Assembly (NCBI RefSeq): GCF_027319265.1
Contig: NZ_DAHVNP010000030.1
Coordinates: 16,342-80,341 of the forward strand
From: Ferrimicrobium sp.
GTDB lineage: Bacteria > Actinomycetota > Acidimicrobiia > Acidimicrobiales > Acidimicrobiaceae
Reading direction: 5' to 3'
DNA: 64,000 nucleotides
Part shown: positions 26,655 to 34,725 of the stretch, piece by piece
How positions within the stretch are numbered: the stretch's first letter is position 1
Layout of the letters: each line of letters begins with the position of its first letter
Program-made: the position numbers and the translations under genes
The notes under the pieces: generated by a model
What the model was told of the DNA's origin: nothing
The model's database searches: none
Seen by the model: only the letters and a program-made list of their open reading frames with translations

Positions 26655-27137
26655 GTGAATGCAACGTTAATACTCTGCGATTCTGCGCAGGTCAGTGAAG
26701 GTAAGCTCTTTCTCCTCGGCGGCGGGTGGTCGGTGACCGGCCCAGGCATGTCGCCGATGGCGATTGCGATGAAGGTTGATGTTGGGTGGAGCGAGGCTCC
26801 TGAGGCACATCACTGGGAGTTGTTTCTACAGGATAATGATGGCGGTGCCATCACGGTGGAGACACCAGAGGGTCCACAGCCGGTTGAAGTGCGGGGTGAT
26901 TTTCAGATCGGAACACCGCAAGGGGTACCTCTGGGCAGTGACATACCGGTCAATCTTGCCATCAACCTTGGTCCACTGCCGCTACCACCAGGTGGTCGCT
27001 ATCGCTGGGTACTGACCATCGATGGTGAATCCCAGCCGGACTGGAACGCAACCTTCTCCACGATGGCGCTTCCACAGGGCGACGTTGCTGAAGGCGGGGA
27101 GCCAAGTGAGGCCCCGCGTCCAATCTCTGAGGACTAA
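26655..27137 (+). CDS. DUF6941-like small protein
   Basis: A protein of about 160 residues. The N terminus VNATLILCDSAQVSEGKLFLLGGGWS resembles the DUF6941 pattern (short beta-strand, D-A-Q-V, then G-K-L-x-x-L-G-G-G-W). The rest is a beta-rich domain with VNLAINLGPLPLPPGGRYRWVLTIDG, then a Pro/Glu-rich tail. Function unknown. An open frame extends upstream to 26361, but it would overlap the divergent methyltransferase; GTG 26655 with TAGCGT 8 nt upstream is the better start. The MaoC gene follows after 6 nt. Confidence 0.7.
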   Translation: MNATLILCDSAQVSEGKLFLLGGGWSVTGPGMSPMAIAMKVDVGWSEAPEAHHWELFLQDNDGGAITVETPEGPQPVEVRGDFQIGTPQGVPLGSDIPVNLAINLGPLPLPPGGRYRWVLTIDGESQPDWNATFSTMALPQGDVAEGGEPSEAPRPISED

Positions 27138-27143
27138 CCCTCC

Positions 27144-27650
27144 ATGGGCGTGAGTGACCGACCCTTTGGTCGAGCGTTCGAAGATTTCGTCGTCGGTGAT
27201 GTCTATCGGCATTGGCCTGGCAAGACCATCACCGAGGCGGACGACCATCTCTTTTGTATGATCACCATGAATCATCACCCCCTGCATACCGATGCGTACT
27301 TTGCTGAGCACTCGACGGTGCACCGAAGGAATGTTGTCGTGGGGAACCTTGTCTACTCGATTGTCTTGGGAATGAGCGTTCCGGATATCTCCGGTTCTGC
27401 TATCGCGAACCTCGAAGTTGAGTCGCTAATTCATCGTAAACCCACCTTCCACGGCGATACGATCTATGCCCAGTCGCGGGTGCTCGCGGCTGAACCCTCA
27501 AAATCGAAGCCTGATCGCGGTATCGTGACGGTCGAGACCTTTGGCTATAACCAGGATGGAGACGAGGTGGTGTACTTCCGTCGCAAGGTGATGGTTTGGC
27601 GCAAGGATTCGGTGCCCGTGCGTAAATTCCCCTACTCTGAACCTCGTTAG
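27144..27650 (+). CDS. MaoC family dehydratase
   Basis: A 168-residue hot-dog fold hydratase. FEDFVVGDVYRHWPGKTITEADDHLFCMITMNHHPLHTD is the MaoC catalytic region with the Asp/His pair, and the later SRVL and VVYFRRKVMVW strands complete the fold. Related proteins hydrate enoyl-CoA or dehydrate beta-methylmalyl-CoA; the M-N-H-H-P-L-H-T-D pattern is close to mesaconyl-CoA-hydratase-like members, but this is not decisive. It follows the DUF6941-like gene by 6 nt, probably cotranscribed from the promoter at 26641. Confidence 0.87.
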   Translation: MGVSDRPFGRAFEDFVVGDVYRHWPGKTITEADDHLFCMITMNHHPLHTDAYFAEHSTVHRRNVVVGNLVYSIVLGMSVPDISGSAIANLEVESLIHRKPTFHGDTIYAQSRVLAAEPSKSKPDRGIVTVETFGYNQDGDEVVYFRRKVMVWRKDSVPVRKFPYSEPR

Positions 27651-28706
27651 GGCGCTGGTCGTCTCGTCGGACGGTCTTGGCTAGTCGCCATCGCTTCCGG
27701 CATTGCGCCTCCTTGAGTATGGCAGAATTCCATTATTTTCTCAAGGTTTGAGGGCGCGAGACGATGTTGTTCTGAGAGGAGATGAGCCGCTGACCTAGAC
27801 CTCCCCCTCTCTGTCACGTGGCCTCTCCTCTCTCACAACGCACCGGTATTGACGAACGTGATCTTGGCCGGCAATCGTAGGGTTGCGACACTCGGGTTTT
27901 GGGATGAGACGGCTGTTGGCATGTTCCCTGCAGTTGGACCGATGCTCGTGAAGCGCGTGTACTCATGCACCTTGCAGGTCTGTCCTGAGCTTGGTGGCGA
28001 TGAAGAAATTCTCGCTTGCGTGCAGCAGGTCTTTGAGGCTTAGCAAGCTCGGAACATCGTGAGCTCTTTGTGGCTCATGATCTTTGTAACCCATTAGCAA
28101 GGCATCCCATACATCTGGTCGACGCCAGGGTCGCCATTGGAAGAGGAGTCCTTCGAATTGCTCTACCTTTCGGCCCTTTGCGAGAAGGGTCCTGACGGCA
28201 GTCCACCCTCCTCTGTCGTGTATCGATGCTGTTGTTGAGAAGGGGGCTCCTTTGAAGGAAATCTTTGTGTCATTGGCGAGATGAGGGGCGGTTGGACGCC
28301 CTACGAAGCAACTCCGCACCAAACACTTGCCATACTGAACAACTCCCGGTACAGTCTTTAGCGATGATCAACCGGCAATATTGGCCTGGTGTCCGAGTGT
28401 AACCGTGTCCTTCGATGCCAGCCAGTAGACCGATAGATGGCGGGTGTCATCTCTTTGCCCCCAGAACATGACGGGGGGTGCAATATCCATCGTGGGAACG
28501 GTGTCGTGGAATGAGTGTGCCATAACCTTGTCATGTCATGTCCATCGGGATTCTCCGCAGAAGGGTGCTCACTCGGATGCGATTGCGAACGAGAGGTGAT
28601 GTCGATCGAGAGGGCGGGTCGACGAGATTGGTGAGTGGTGGCAGTAACACACGGCGCCATCTGGACATAAGAGATAGAGAACCTAATGACCACGTAGGGG
28701 GTATCG
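27651..28706. other. Gene-poor region with no recognised gene
   Basis: About 1 kb lies between MaoC and the ECF sigma gene. The best open frame is on the minus strand at 27963-28322 (119 residues, ending LLHASENFFIATKLRTDLQGA in part). It has no recognised domain and no convincing ribosome-binding site. A plus-strand 64-residue frame at 27849-28043 overlaps it. Neither is convincing. I saw no terminal inverted repeats or transposase motifs. It may be a decayed gene or a regulatory region. Confidence 0.4.
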
Positions 28707-29303
28707 ATGATAGAGGAGCGGAAGGAACGTTTTGACGCGTTGTACCGCTCAACACGAGCCAAAATACTTGCCTACGCGCTGCGACGCGTCCCTTCAACTG
28801 AAGACGCCGCGGATGTCTTGGCGGAGACATTCACCGTGGCTTGGCGAAGATTGGAGCAGGCCCCTGCTGGCGACGCGGCACTCCTGTGGCTCTATGGCAT
28901 AGCTCACAATGTCGTTCGCAACAACGGTCGCAGTCGTAGGCGGCGTTCGCAGCTCGTGGGGCGGATTGCGCAGCAGGTGCCTGAAACCGCATGGTGGGAC
29001 GTCGCACGTGACGAAGAGCGTCTGGTCGCCCTGATGTGCTTAGCGAGACTCCCTCAGGATGACCGAGAAGTACTGATGTTGGTGGCCTGGGAAGGACTTG
29101 CACCGTCGGCGGTTGCTACGGTACTGGAGTGCTCTGCTGGGGCAGCGAGGGCGCGGATTCATCGTGCTCGTCGTCGTCTTGAACTGGCGATCCATGCGGC
29201 GGAGGCGGAGGATAACCATCGAGTCGATGTCAGTACAAATGGATTAGGAAAACCTGAAGCAGATCTATTCACCAATGATACCAGAGGAGACAAACCACAA
29301 TGA
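28707..29303 (+). CDS. ECF-type RNA polymerase sigma factor
   Basis: A 198-residue sigma-70 family protein. Region 2 is RFDALYRSTRAKILAYALRRV..TEDAADVLAETFTVAWRRL with the LWLYGIAHNVVRNN promoter-melting segment. Region 4 is LPQDDREVLMLVAWEGLAPSAVATVLECSAGAARARIHRARRRL. Charged residues follow in a C-terminal tail. AGGGGG precedes ATG 28707. The stop overlaps the start of a membrane beta-propeller gene by 4 nt (ATGA), so the two proteins are almost certainly a functional pair. Confidence 0.92.
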   Translation: MIEERKERFDALYRSTRAKILAYALRRVPSTEDAADVLAETFTVAWRRLEQAPAGDAALLWLYGIAHNVVRNNGRSRRRRSQLVGRIAQQVPETAWWDVARDEERLVALMCLARLPQDDREVLMLVAWEGLAPSAVATVLECSAGAARARIHRARRRLELAIHAAEAEDNHRVDVSTNGLGKPEADLFTNDTRGDKPQ

Positions 29304-30943
29304 AAGTGTTCTTGAGTCAGCTTGATCCGGTCGATGAATGGGCCGTCGAAGCAGCCGTTACGCACCCCGTCTTTGCGGAATTATTCGGAGCCATTATCGG
29401 GGATGAAGAGATCGAGGCGGTGGCCGAACCTCTCCAAAGCAGCCCTTCCTCCTCTGGGCGGCCGTCGCGTCGGCGCACAGTCGTGTTCGTGGTGGTTCTG
29501 ATACTCGTTGGTGGCTTTGTGGGTATTCGAGGTCTTGGTGGTGCTCGTGTACTCACCCATCCCATTACCACTGGCTGGCACGAGGCCCAGGCACTCGACT
29601 CGGGGAGCTCCGGTCGTAATGGGAGTTGGCAACTTGTCGATGCGGTCATGAGTGGGACCTGGCAACAGAACGAGGATGGACCACCGCCGGGGTACCTCAC
29701 CTGCGCGACTCCTGGGCGATGCTACGTGATGGCGGGTAACTACTCGTCCGCTGCTTTTGGATCGCCACTGCTCTCCGAGTCGCTTTACGTCACGATCGAC
29801 CAGGGTGCGAACTGGGCAGTTCTTCCTATGCCCACAGGGTTTGCCGCTACGACGGCGCTGTCCTGTTCGGGAGCGGGCTGGTGCGCAGCCGGTGGAACCT
29901 ATCACGGGCAACCGATCCTGCTCTCGACGACAGACGGAGGACATTCTTTTACGATGACACCAGTGCCGAGCGGGCTGGGCACGATCGATGTCCTCGCGTG
30001 TCCATCGCTCGGAGCCTGTGACGCACTTGTTGCGACATCAACTGGACAAAATGATGGTCCAATAGGAGCTACATTTCTTGCTATGACCGGTGGGGGAGCG
30101 AAATTTGTGGATCACCCGATCCTGGCAGGGGATTCGATGGTCGCACTTGCCTGCGTCTCCTCCACACGCTGTACGGTGGTTGGAGCGACGAGCCGAACAC
30201 GCGGCTCTCTGCTCCCCACTGGGGTGGCGGCGTTGACAAACAATGGTGGTAAGACGTGGACGCCGGGGAGTATCCCTATTGGGTTTGGCATCCAAAGGAT
30301 GTCTTCGCCTCTGGTCTGTACCGATGCGACCCACTGTGTTCTTGGTGGAGAGATTCCCATTCGCGATGCGAATACCTGCGCCGGGATACCCACCGTTGGA
30401 CCATCGCTTACTTCGTTTTCGCTCGCACCATCGGTACGAGCAATCTCTCGTACTGAGTCACGGATCGCCGAAGACTGGGCGACCCAAAGCGGGAGCTTTC
30501 AGGGCGCAAGAACCTGTACGAATGCCAGAACCAGCGTAGTGAGCGCGTTTGCGACAAGTACGGATGGTGGCTTGACCTGGAACCCGCAGTCCTTGCCCTC
30601 CGACGTACCTAGCCCGCAAATCGATGGGCTCGCCTGCTCCTCGACGACTGCGTGCTGGGCATCGGGATCGGAGTCGGTGCCCCAAAAGATCGCTAAGGTC
30701 ACTGACTTTGGCTCCTCTGTCCTCTTAGGAACGGTCAATGGGGGTCAGAGTTGGTCAAAGGTGATCTTTCATGTACCCGCAAGCGCACCGAATCCACAGG
30801 GGCAGTCGTACCAGAGTATCGGAGCCGTCAGTTGCCCAACGAGTAGTCTCTGTCTGGCCGCAGGGGTGGCGGCCCAGGGCGCCAGCGTCAGTCCAATCTA
30901 TCGTTTGGTTATTCCGCACTACCAACCTCTGGGGTTGGGATGA
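29300..30943 (+). CDS. Membrane-anchored beta-propeller protein paired with ECF sigma factor
   Basis: A 547-residue protein. A cytoplasmic N-terminal part (about 1-59), one membrane helix (about 60-78, VVFVVVLILVGGFVG), then a large extracytoplasmic domain. That domain contains seven C-x5-C pairs: 135/141, 189/195, 234/240, 285/291, 340/346, 446/452, 512/518. They alternate with BNR/YCF48-like strands (TIDQGANW, TTDGGHSF, TNNGGKTW, STDGGLTW, TVNGGQSW). The periodicity points to a seven-bladed propeller with one disulfide per blade. Two extra Cys (360, 406) lie in a long insertion. No zinc-binding anti-sigma motif is visible. It is a candidate membrane sensor or anti-sigma factor for the sigma factor encoded upstream. 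Confidence 0.8.
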   Translation: MKVFLSQLDPVDEWAVEAAVTHPVFAELFGAIIGDEEIEAVAEPLQSSPSSSGRPSRRRTVVFVVVLILVGGFVGIRGLGGARVLTHPITTGWHEAQALDSGSSGRNGSWQLVDAVMSGTWQQNEDGPPPGYLTCATPGRCYVMAGNYSSAAFGSPLLSESLYVTIDQGANWAVLPMPTGFAATTALSCSGAGWCAAGGTYHGQPILLSTTDGGHSFTMTPVPSGLGTIDVLACPSLGACDALVATSTGQNDGPIGATFLAMTGGGAKFVDHPILAGDSMVALACVSSTRCTVVGATSRTRGSLLPTGVAALTNNGGKTWTPGSIPIGFGIQRMSSPLVCTDATHCVLGGEIPIRDANTCAGIPTVGPSLTSFSLAPSVRAISRTESRIAEDWATQSGSFQGARTCTNARTSVVSAFATSTDGGLTWNPQSLPSDVPSPQIDGLACSSTTACWASGSESVPQKIAKVTDFGSSVLLGTVNGGQSWSKVIFHVPASAPNPQGQSYQSIGAVSCPTSSLCLAAGVAAQGASVSPIYRLVIPHYQPLGLG

Positions 30944-31431
30944 TCCGGGCGTTGCCGGCAATCGCCATGTGTACTCGATGTTTGGTCCCTAGAGCGCGGG
31001 CGGGGGAGACTGCTGGATCGGCGGAGGAGAGGAGTGCGTTGCACGACCGGATCCACAACGGCGATTCCAAGCATTCCTCACCTGGGCCAGCTGGCGCACG
31101 GCAAGAGGCGTGAATGCTGACCCGAGGCAGAGAGACTGTGCCGATTGGCCTGCGTCACGGAGGGTCTTACACCCAGCGTCGATGCATCTCTCAGCACACG
31201 AAGAAGACTCAGCACACGAAGAAGACTCAGGACGCAGAACCGGATGAAACCCAGCGGGCACCCGCTGGTGGCTAGCTCGAGGTGCCTTCCAGCGCGAACG
31301 TCGGAACGAGATGGGTAGGTACGACCCGGTGGGACCGTCCCTGACACACTTGCGGTCACTCCACCGGTAGGCTCGGGCGAGACCCAGCGATGGAGCGTGC
31401 GTTCACACGCCTCTCGGAAGGGTGCCTATCG
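30944..31431. other. Intergenic region without a supported gene
   Basis: About 490 bp between the propeller gene and rmlC. It holds an 18-bp tandem duplication (31191-31226) and a GC-rich hairpin, CCAGCGGG (31251-31258) with CCCGCTGG (31261-31268). Short minus-strand frames here have low-complexity composition caused by the duplication and no recognised domain. The hairpin may terminate the sigma/propeller transcript. Confidence 0.45.
31191..31226 (+). repeat. 18-bp tandem direct repeat, two copies
   Basis: TCAGCACACGAAGAAGAC occurs at 31191-31208 and again, identically, at 31209-31226. It lies in non-coding DNA and looks like a simple local duplication. Confidence 0.8.
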
Positions 31432-31983
31432 TTAGGTTCTTGGTGTCCCTTGCGGCCGATGCTGGGGGGCGATCTCGGAGAGCCGAGGATTCGTCTGATC
31501 ACGGGTTGAGACGACGGGGTCTGAGATGCGCCAAGCGTCTTGGAAGCGTGGGTCGTCCCAGCGGATGCCGAGTTCGTCGGAGGGGTTGTAGTAGCTGTCC
31601 ACAAGGTACGTCAAGGTGATATCGGTGAGCGTCGCGAATCCGTGAGCAACTCCAGGAGGGATAAAGACCCCGATAGGGTTCGTCTCTCCCATCTCTAGAT
31701 TCATCAGGCGGTCATAGGTTGTGGAGGAGGCACGCAGGTCGTAGAGGAGAACCTGTGCGACACCGTCGACGATGTACCAGTAGTCGGCTTGGTGGAGGTG
31801 GTAATGAAACCCCACCAGTGATCCAGCAATCTTGTCCGAACGCGAACTCTGTACCATCTCGCGACCGAGTGGGAACCATGAGCGACGGTAGGTCTCCTGG
31901 AAAGTACCACGGGCATCTGAATGGGACTCAGGTTGGATGATGATGACGTCTTGAATCGCGTCGTTGGAATCTTGCTTTGTCAT
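31432..31983 (-). CDS. rmlC: dTDP-4-dehydrorhamnose 3,5-epimerase-like protein
   Basis: A protein of about 183 residues with the RmlC cupin fold. Motifs are SHSDARGTFQETYRRSWF, the catalytic-His region LVGFHYHLHQADYWYIVDG, LLYDLR, and IPPGVAHGFATLTD. RmlC converts dTDP-4-keto-6-deoxyglucose to dTDP-4-keto-L-rhamnose. The usual LRGLHYQ..P..Q.K motif is altered to VGFHYHLHQADYW, so specificity may differ from rhamnose synthesis. No rmlA, rmlB or rmlD is nearby. The frame extends two codons further to 31989; ATG 31983 is preferred. Confidence 0.83.
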   Translation of the reverse strand: MTKQDSNDAIQDVIIIQPESHSDARGTFQETYRRSWFPLGREMVQSSRSDKIAGSLVGFHYHLHQADYWYIVDGVAQVLLYDLRASSTTYDRLMNLEMGETNPIGVFIPPGVAHGFATLTDITLTYLVDSYYNPSDELGIRWDDPRFQDAWRISDPVVSTRDQTNPRLSEIAPQHRPQGTPRT

Positions 31984-32084
31984 TTGCAACCGCCGTTTCT
32001 TTGCGCTCTGTTGACGGTCAGGCTATCAGCCGGCGATGGCCTGGCACGCATTTGCTGAGGCCGTCGTGTTTGTGTCGATCCGAC

Positions 32085-33176
32085 TCAGGTGGCAGTGAGA
32101 CCGAGATCCTTGAGTATGAGACCGAGATCGTGACTATTGGATGCGTTGGCGAGTGCGGTCTCGGCAGTGATTTTCCCCTCGGTAACCAGCTGGGCGAGCG
32201 CCTGATCGAAGGTCATCATCCCGTAGAAGGCTCCCTCAGCAACGATGGTCTTTAGATCGGTCGCGCGGTCAGGCTCAAGGATGGCCTGCTTGACCCTCCC
32301 ATTGGTGACAAGAATCTCGCAAGCAGCCACCAGCGTAGTGCCAGCGACTGCGTCGACAAGGCGTTGTGAGATGACGCCCGCCAGGATGTCCGCAAGGGAG
32401 ACCCGAGCCTGTTGTTGCTGATAGGGCGGGAAGAAGTCGATGATACGAGAGATCGTCTCCGCAACACCGAGCGTATGGAGTGTTGACAGCACAAGATGCC
32501 CGGTCTCAGCCGCTTGCATGGCCGCCTCGACGGTCTCGAGATCCCGCATCTCTCCTACCAAGATCACGTCGGGATCCTGGCGCAGGGAAGCCCGCAATGC
32601 GGACGCGAAGGTGCGAGTATCAAAGCCGATCTCGCGTTGGTTGATAAAGGACAGCTGGTCGCGGTGGGTGAACTCGATTGGATCCTCAAGGGTGATGATG
32701 TGCTTGGCCTGCGTCACGTTGATAGCGTTCACGATGGCGGCGAGCGTGGATGATTTGCCCGACCCGGTCGGTCCTGTGACGAGGATGAGGCCGCGTTCGA
32801 TAGCCGCAAGGTTGGCGATTGAGGCGGGGAGACCGAGATCGGTGTAGGAAGGAGCCTCTGGCTTGACGGAGCGAAAGGCAAACCCGACCGCCCGCCCGAA
32901 GACAAAGCAGTTCACACGGTAGCGACGGCCGTGGGTATCGACATAGGCAAAGTCTGTCTCACCAGTCTTCTTGAAGCTCGCTGCCGCCGTCTCGGGCAGG
33001 ATCGTCTCCATCATCGCCGAGAGGTCACCTGCCGTCGGAACGGGCAGGCTAGTAAGCGTTTGGAGCCGACCACTGATACGAACGCGAACGTGGGCGTCGG
33101 CTTTGATATGCAGGTCCGATCCACCTTGTTCGCGGAGGGTGTCTAGATAGCGCTCCAAAAGAGGGTGATAGGTCAT
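32085..33176 (-). CDS. pilT: Type IV pilus retraction ATPase PilT
   Basis: A 363-residue secretion-type AAA ATPase. An N-terminal PAS-like part (GGSDLHIKADAHVRVRISG) is followed by Walker A TGPTGSGKSS, Asp box LEDPIEF, Walker B LVGEMRD and His box AAETGHLVLSTLHT. PilT drives pilus depolymerisation and twitching or DNA uptake. ATG 33176 is preferred over an in-frame TTG at 33185. No other pil genes are in the window, so it is either part of a dispersed system or a stand-alone relative. It is divergent from a membrane protein gene. Confidence 0.92.
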   Translation of the reverse strand: MTYHPLLERYLDTLREQGGSDLHIKADAHVRVRISGRLQTLTSLPVPTAGDLSAMMETILPETAAASFKKTGETDFAYVDTHGRRYRVNCFVFGRAVGFAFRSVKPEAPSYTDLGLPASIANLAAIERGLILVTGPTGSGKSSTLAAIVNAINVTQAKHIITLEDPIEFTHRDQLSFINQREIGFDTRTFASALRASLRQDPDVILVGEMRDLETVEAAMQAAETGHLVLSTLHTLGVAETISRIIDFFPPYQQQQARVSLADILAGVISQRLVDAVAGTTLVAACEILVTNGRVKQAILEPDRATDLKTIVAEGAFYGMMTFDQALAQLVTEGKITAETALANASNSHDLGLILKDLGLTAT

Positions 33177-33299
33177 ACTGGACAATCTTCGACCTATTGG
33201 ACCGATTGCTGAAGGTGTACCTAAATCCGCACAACTGCGGCTATTTTCGCGACGTCTATACTGGAGGAGAAGCGTCGTCTCTCACCGTCGAGGTGTCCC

Positions 33300-34586
33300 A
33301 TGGAAGTAGTAATCGTCTTTGTAGTTGCGTTTATCGGCTTGGCGGTTGTAGCGCGGATTGGGCTATCGAATGCGACCCGCGAGCGTCGTTCCATGTCTGG
33401 TCATCGCCAGACGCTTGCGACCATCTCAAAGGTGGCTGAAGCACCAGTTGCTGATCGAGATGTTCGCACCTTCAAGGTCGAACCTCTTCGCCCGGTGCGC
33501 CTGGATCTCTCCAAACTCGATGATCTCACCGATCCCGACCTCATTCGCATCACCTCTCCGCTCGCGAGTGATGACGAACCACCGCTTGTAGAGGACCCTG
33601 CTGCAGATGAAGACTACGACACGGCTCGTTTGCGAACTCACTCATCAAGCGAGGGCGATGCTACGGTTGTCCATGACGCCTCTCTTGAGCCCGACGATCG
33701 TGAAGACCTGACCTCCGCTCAAGAGCGTGAGACTATCGATTCAGGGCTCGTCTTTGGCGATGAAGGCCTCATCGGTGCAGCCCCCGGGGAGTCGGAGCTG
33801 ACGGCTGAGCTTATTGCTGCGGGAGAGGTGGATCCATCGCTGCTCACGCAGTCCATGGCAACGGTAGAGGCACCGATAGGCCGAGACGAAGTCGATGGCA
33901 AGGGTCCGGCAGATGAGCAGGACTCGACAGGGGAGTTTGGAGCTCGAGGTCAGCACCGTGTCTATTCCAGTGGGCGTAGGGGCGTTCCGTTGTCAGCGAT
34001 GGCAGTAGGCGCCGGGGCGATTGCGGTGCTGCTCGGCGTAGGCTTCTTCGTGCTTGGTAGGAATACCTCGGCTACCGTCGTTCAACCCTCGAGTACGAAC
34101 CGGACGCAGACCACTACACCCTCAAAGACCTCGTCCACCGGCTCTCATCCGGCATCATCGACCAAAAAGAAGACGGGTAGTGGCGGGTCATCCTCGACGA
34201 CCAAACAAGCGAAATCAACGACGGGCGGCAACGGATCCTCAGGGAATTCCTCGTCGGCGACGCCGACGAGCTACACACCGGTGAGCTCTAATGCAAGTTA
34301 CGCTACCTACGACATACCTGGAGGCGCTAAGACGATCGTCGTCGGCGCAAGCCAACCGTGCTGGGTCGCGGACTCTGATTCTGCGAACGGTGCTCTCCTG
34401 TGGGACGAGACGTTGCCAGCGGGTGGATCATATACGATCTCCTCGACGGCCCCGTCGTTGTGGATTAAAGTTGGCAACGCACATGAATTCCAGATGCAGG
34501 TCAATGGTGTTCCGGTCTCATTCTCGGCACCGCCGGGGGTCTACGCTTTTAACTTAGTGGCGACCTCTGGCCAGTCGCCAGCGTAA
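33300..34586 (+). CDS. Membrane protein with RodZ-type (DUF4115-like) C-terminal domain
   Basis: A 428-residue protein. An N-terminal hydrophobic segment (about 2-22) precedes a long acidic, disordered region (about 60-215), a second membrane helix (about 229-250, AVGAGAIAVLLGVGFFVLG), a Ser/Thr/Gly-rich linker (about 253-325) and a C-terminal beta domain. The last domain (CWVADSDSANGALLWDETL...GSYTISS..LWIKVGNAHEFQMQVNGVPV) follows the RodZ C-terminal pattern. Unlike RodZ there is no helix-turn-helix domain. A TATACT -10 near 33258 and GAGGTG before ATG 33300 are visible. It may be a cell-shape or envelope factor; function inferred only. Confidence 0.75.
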   Translation: MEVVIVFVVAFIGLAVVARIGLSNATRERRSMSGHRQTLATISKVAEAPVADRDVRTFKVEPLRPVRLDLSKLDDLTDPDLIRITSPLASDDEPPLVEDPAADEDYDTARLRTHSSSEGDATVVHDASLEPDDREDLTSAQERETIDSGLVFGDEGLIGAAPGESELTAELIAAGEVDPSLLTQSMATVEAPIGRDEVDGKGPADEQDSTGEFGARGQHRVYSSGRRGVPLSAMAVGAGAIAVLLGVGFFVLGRNTSATVVQPSSTNRTQTTTPSKTSSTGSHPASSTKKKTGSGGSSSTTKQAKSTTGGNGSSGNSSSATPTSYTPVSSNASYATYDIPGGAKTIVVGASQPCWVADSDSANGALLWDETLPAGGSYTISSTAPSLWIKVGNAHEFQMQVNGVPVSFSAPPGVYAFNLVATSGQSPA

Positions 34587-34725
34587 TTGGTGCCAAGACC
34601 GGGGTTCCCTGGGCGTCATGCCTGCGAAGCCGTCTGCGCGGATGGAGAGAGCGCCGGGAGAGCCAGCATGCACCGGGAAAGCCCGTAGGTGTGTGACCCC
34701 AGCGCTGTTTCGGTCGATGCTCGGT

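Noticed and set aside
27651..28706. Possible insertion sequence remnant
   Set aside because: No DDE motif, terminal inverted repeats or target-site duplication could be seen.
31191..31226. Possible CRISPR array
   Set aside because: Only two adjacent copies with no spacer; a simple tandem duplication.
30989..31359. Overlapping minus-strand frames with repeated SSCAE or LSLLRV residues
   Set aside because: The repetition comes only from an 18-bp DNA duplication; no start signals, no domain.
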